Below are positions 4,941-5,089 of a stretch of DNA of 5,089 nt, one piece after another; the stretch's first letter is position 1, and each line of letters begins with the position of its first letter. Both the position numbers and the translations under genes were made by a program. Under the pieces are notes generated by a model that made no database searches, was not told the DNA's origin, and saw nothing but the letters and a program-made list of their open reading frames with translations. The DNA is from an uncultured Prevotella sp. (GTDB lineage Bacteria > Bacteroidota > Bacteroidia > Bacteroidales > Bacteroidaceae), in contig CALCUV010000160.1 in assembly GCA_937906765.1 (NCBI GenBank), positions 1 through 5,089 of the forward strand, written 5' to 3'.

Positions 4941-5089
4941 TGGGCATTTTCACTTTATGTTTCCATCGGTTATGAGTCCATAGCCAAATCGACGGATTAC
5001 GTTTTATTGTTTCTTCGAGGAGCGTCACATATGTGTCAGTAATAGCCATTGGTTTCATAGTCGAAGTGTTATCGGTTATCAACTTCACT
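4933..5089 (-). CDS. LpxL/HtrB-like lysophospholipid acyltransferase, C-terminal fragment (runs off right edge)
   Basis: Only the last 51 codons are present; the gene enters from the right edge and stops with TAA at 4935-4933. The visible end reads TDTYVTLLEETIKRNPS, then IWLWTHNRWKHK. The pattern 'Thr-x-x-(Tyr/Phe)...Leu-Glu-x-x-Ile-(Arg/Lys)-x-x-Pro-...-(Trp)-Leu-Trp-x-His-x-Arg-Trp-Lys' is the characteristic C terminus of the LpxL/HtrB family, which adds a secondary acyl chain to the lipid A precursor at the inner membrane (family knowledge). The catalytic HX4D motif would lie outside the window, so activity cannot be judged. The last 8 bases overlap the start of the glycosyltransferase gene in another frame, indicating a single transcript. 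An aminolipid or ornithine-lipid acyltransferase of the same superfamily cannot be excluded. Confidence 0.85.
   Translation of the reverse strand, partial: VKLITDNTSTMKPMAITDTYVTLLEETIKRNPSIWLWTHNRWKHKVKMPNE

Overview
The window looks like a piece of a Bacteroidota chromosome, most likely order Bacteroidales (Prevotella/Bacteroides-like). The grounds are: start codons without Shine-Dalgarno sequences; two upstream sites matching the Bacteroidota sigma-ABfr -7 element TAnnTTTG, one with a TTTG -33 box exactly 19 bases away; and a set of ordinary housekeeping and envelope genes whose proteins read like Bacteroidales members of their families. No mobile element, tRNA, rRNA or CRISPR array is visible. 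This is mostly core-genome territory, not an obvious accessory island.

Every convincing gene lies on the minus strand, so the order of transcription runs from the right edge to the left. At the right edge is the C-terminal end of a lipid A-type (LpxL/HtrB-like) acyltransferase. It overlaps by 8 bases the start of a complete family 2 glycosyltransferase (3915-4940), so the two form a translationally linked envelope-glycolipid pair. A 182-base gap with a two-copy 21-bp tandem repeat follows. Then comes an RsmI-like tetrapyrrole-methylase-fold SAM methyltransferase (3019-3732), which ends in a strong intrinsic terminator that contains its own stop codon. A clear promoter (2957-2987) then begins a two-gene unit, an NfeD-like membrane protein (2327-2914) followed 42 bases later by a flotillin (914-2284). 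This is the classic NfeD-flotillin membrane-microdomain pairing, and it is closed by an intrinsic terminator (854-889).

The 327-base gap at 587-913 has no credible gene. It holds that terminator, a two-copy 22-bp tandem repeat and the promoter of the next gene. That gene (146-586) encodes an unrecognised, very acidic 146-residue protein. After a 51-base gap comes the N-terminal end of ffh, the signal recognition particle GTPase, which runs off the left edge.

No clearly new multi-gene system is visible. The items most worth a second look are the acidic orphan protein upstream of ffh, the two unrelated two-copy tandem repeats with periods of 21 and 22 bp (about two helical turns) placed between transcription units, and the mutually exclusive pairing possible in the flotillin terminator region.
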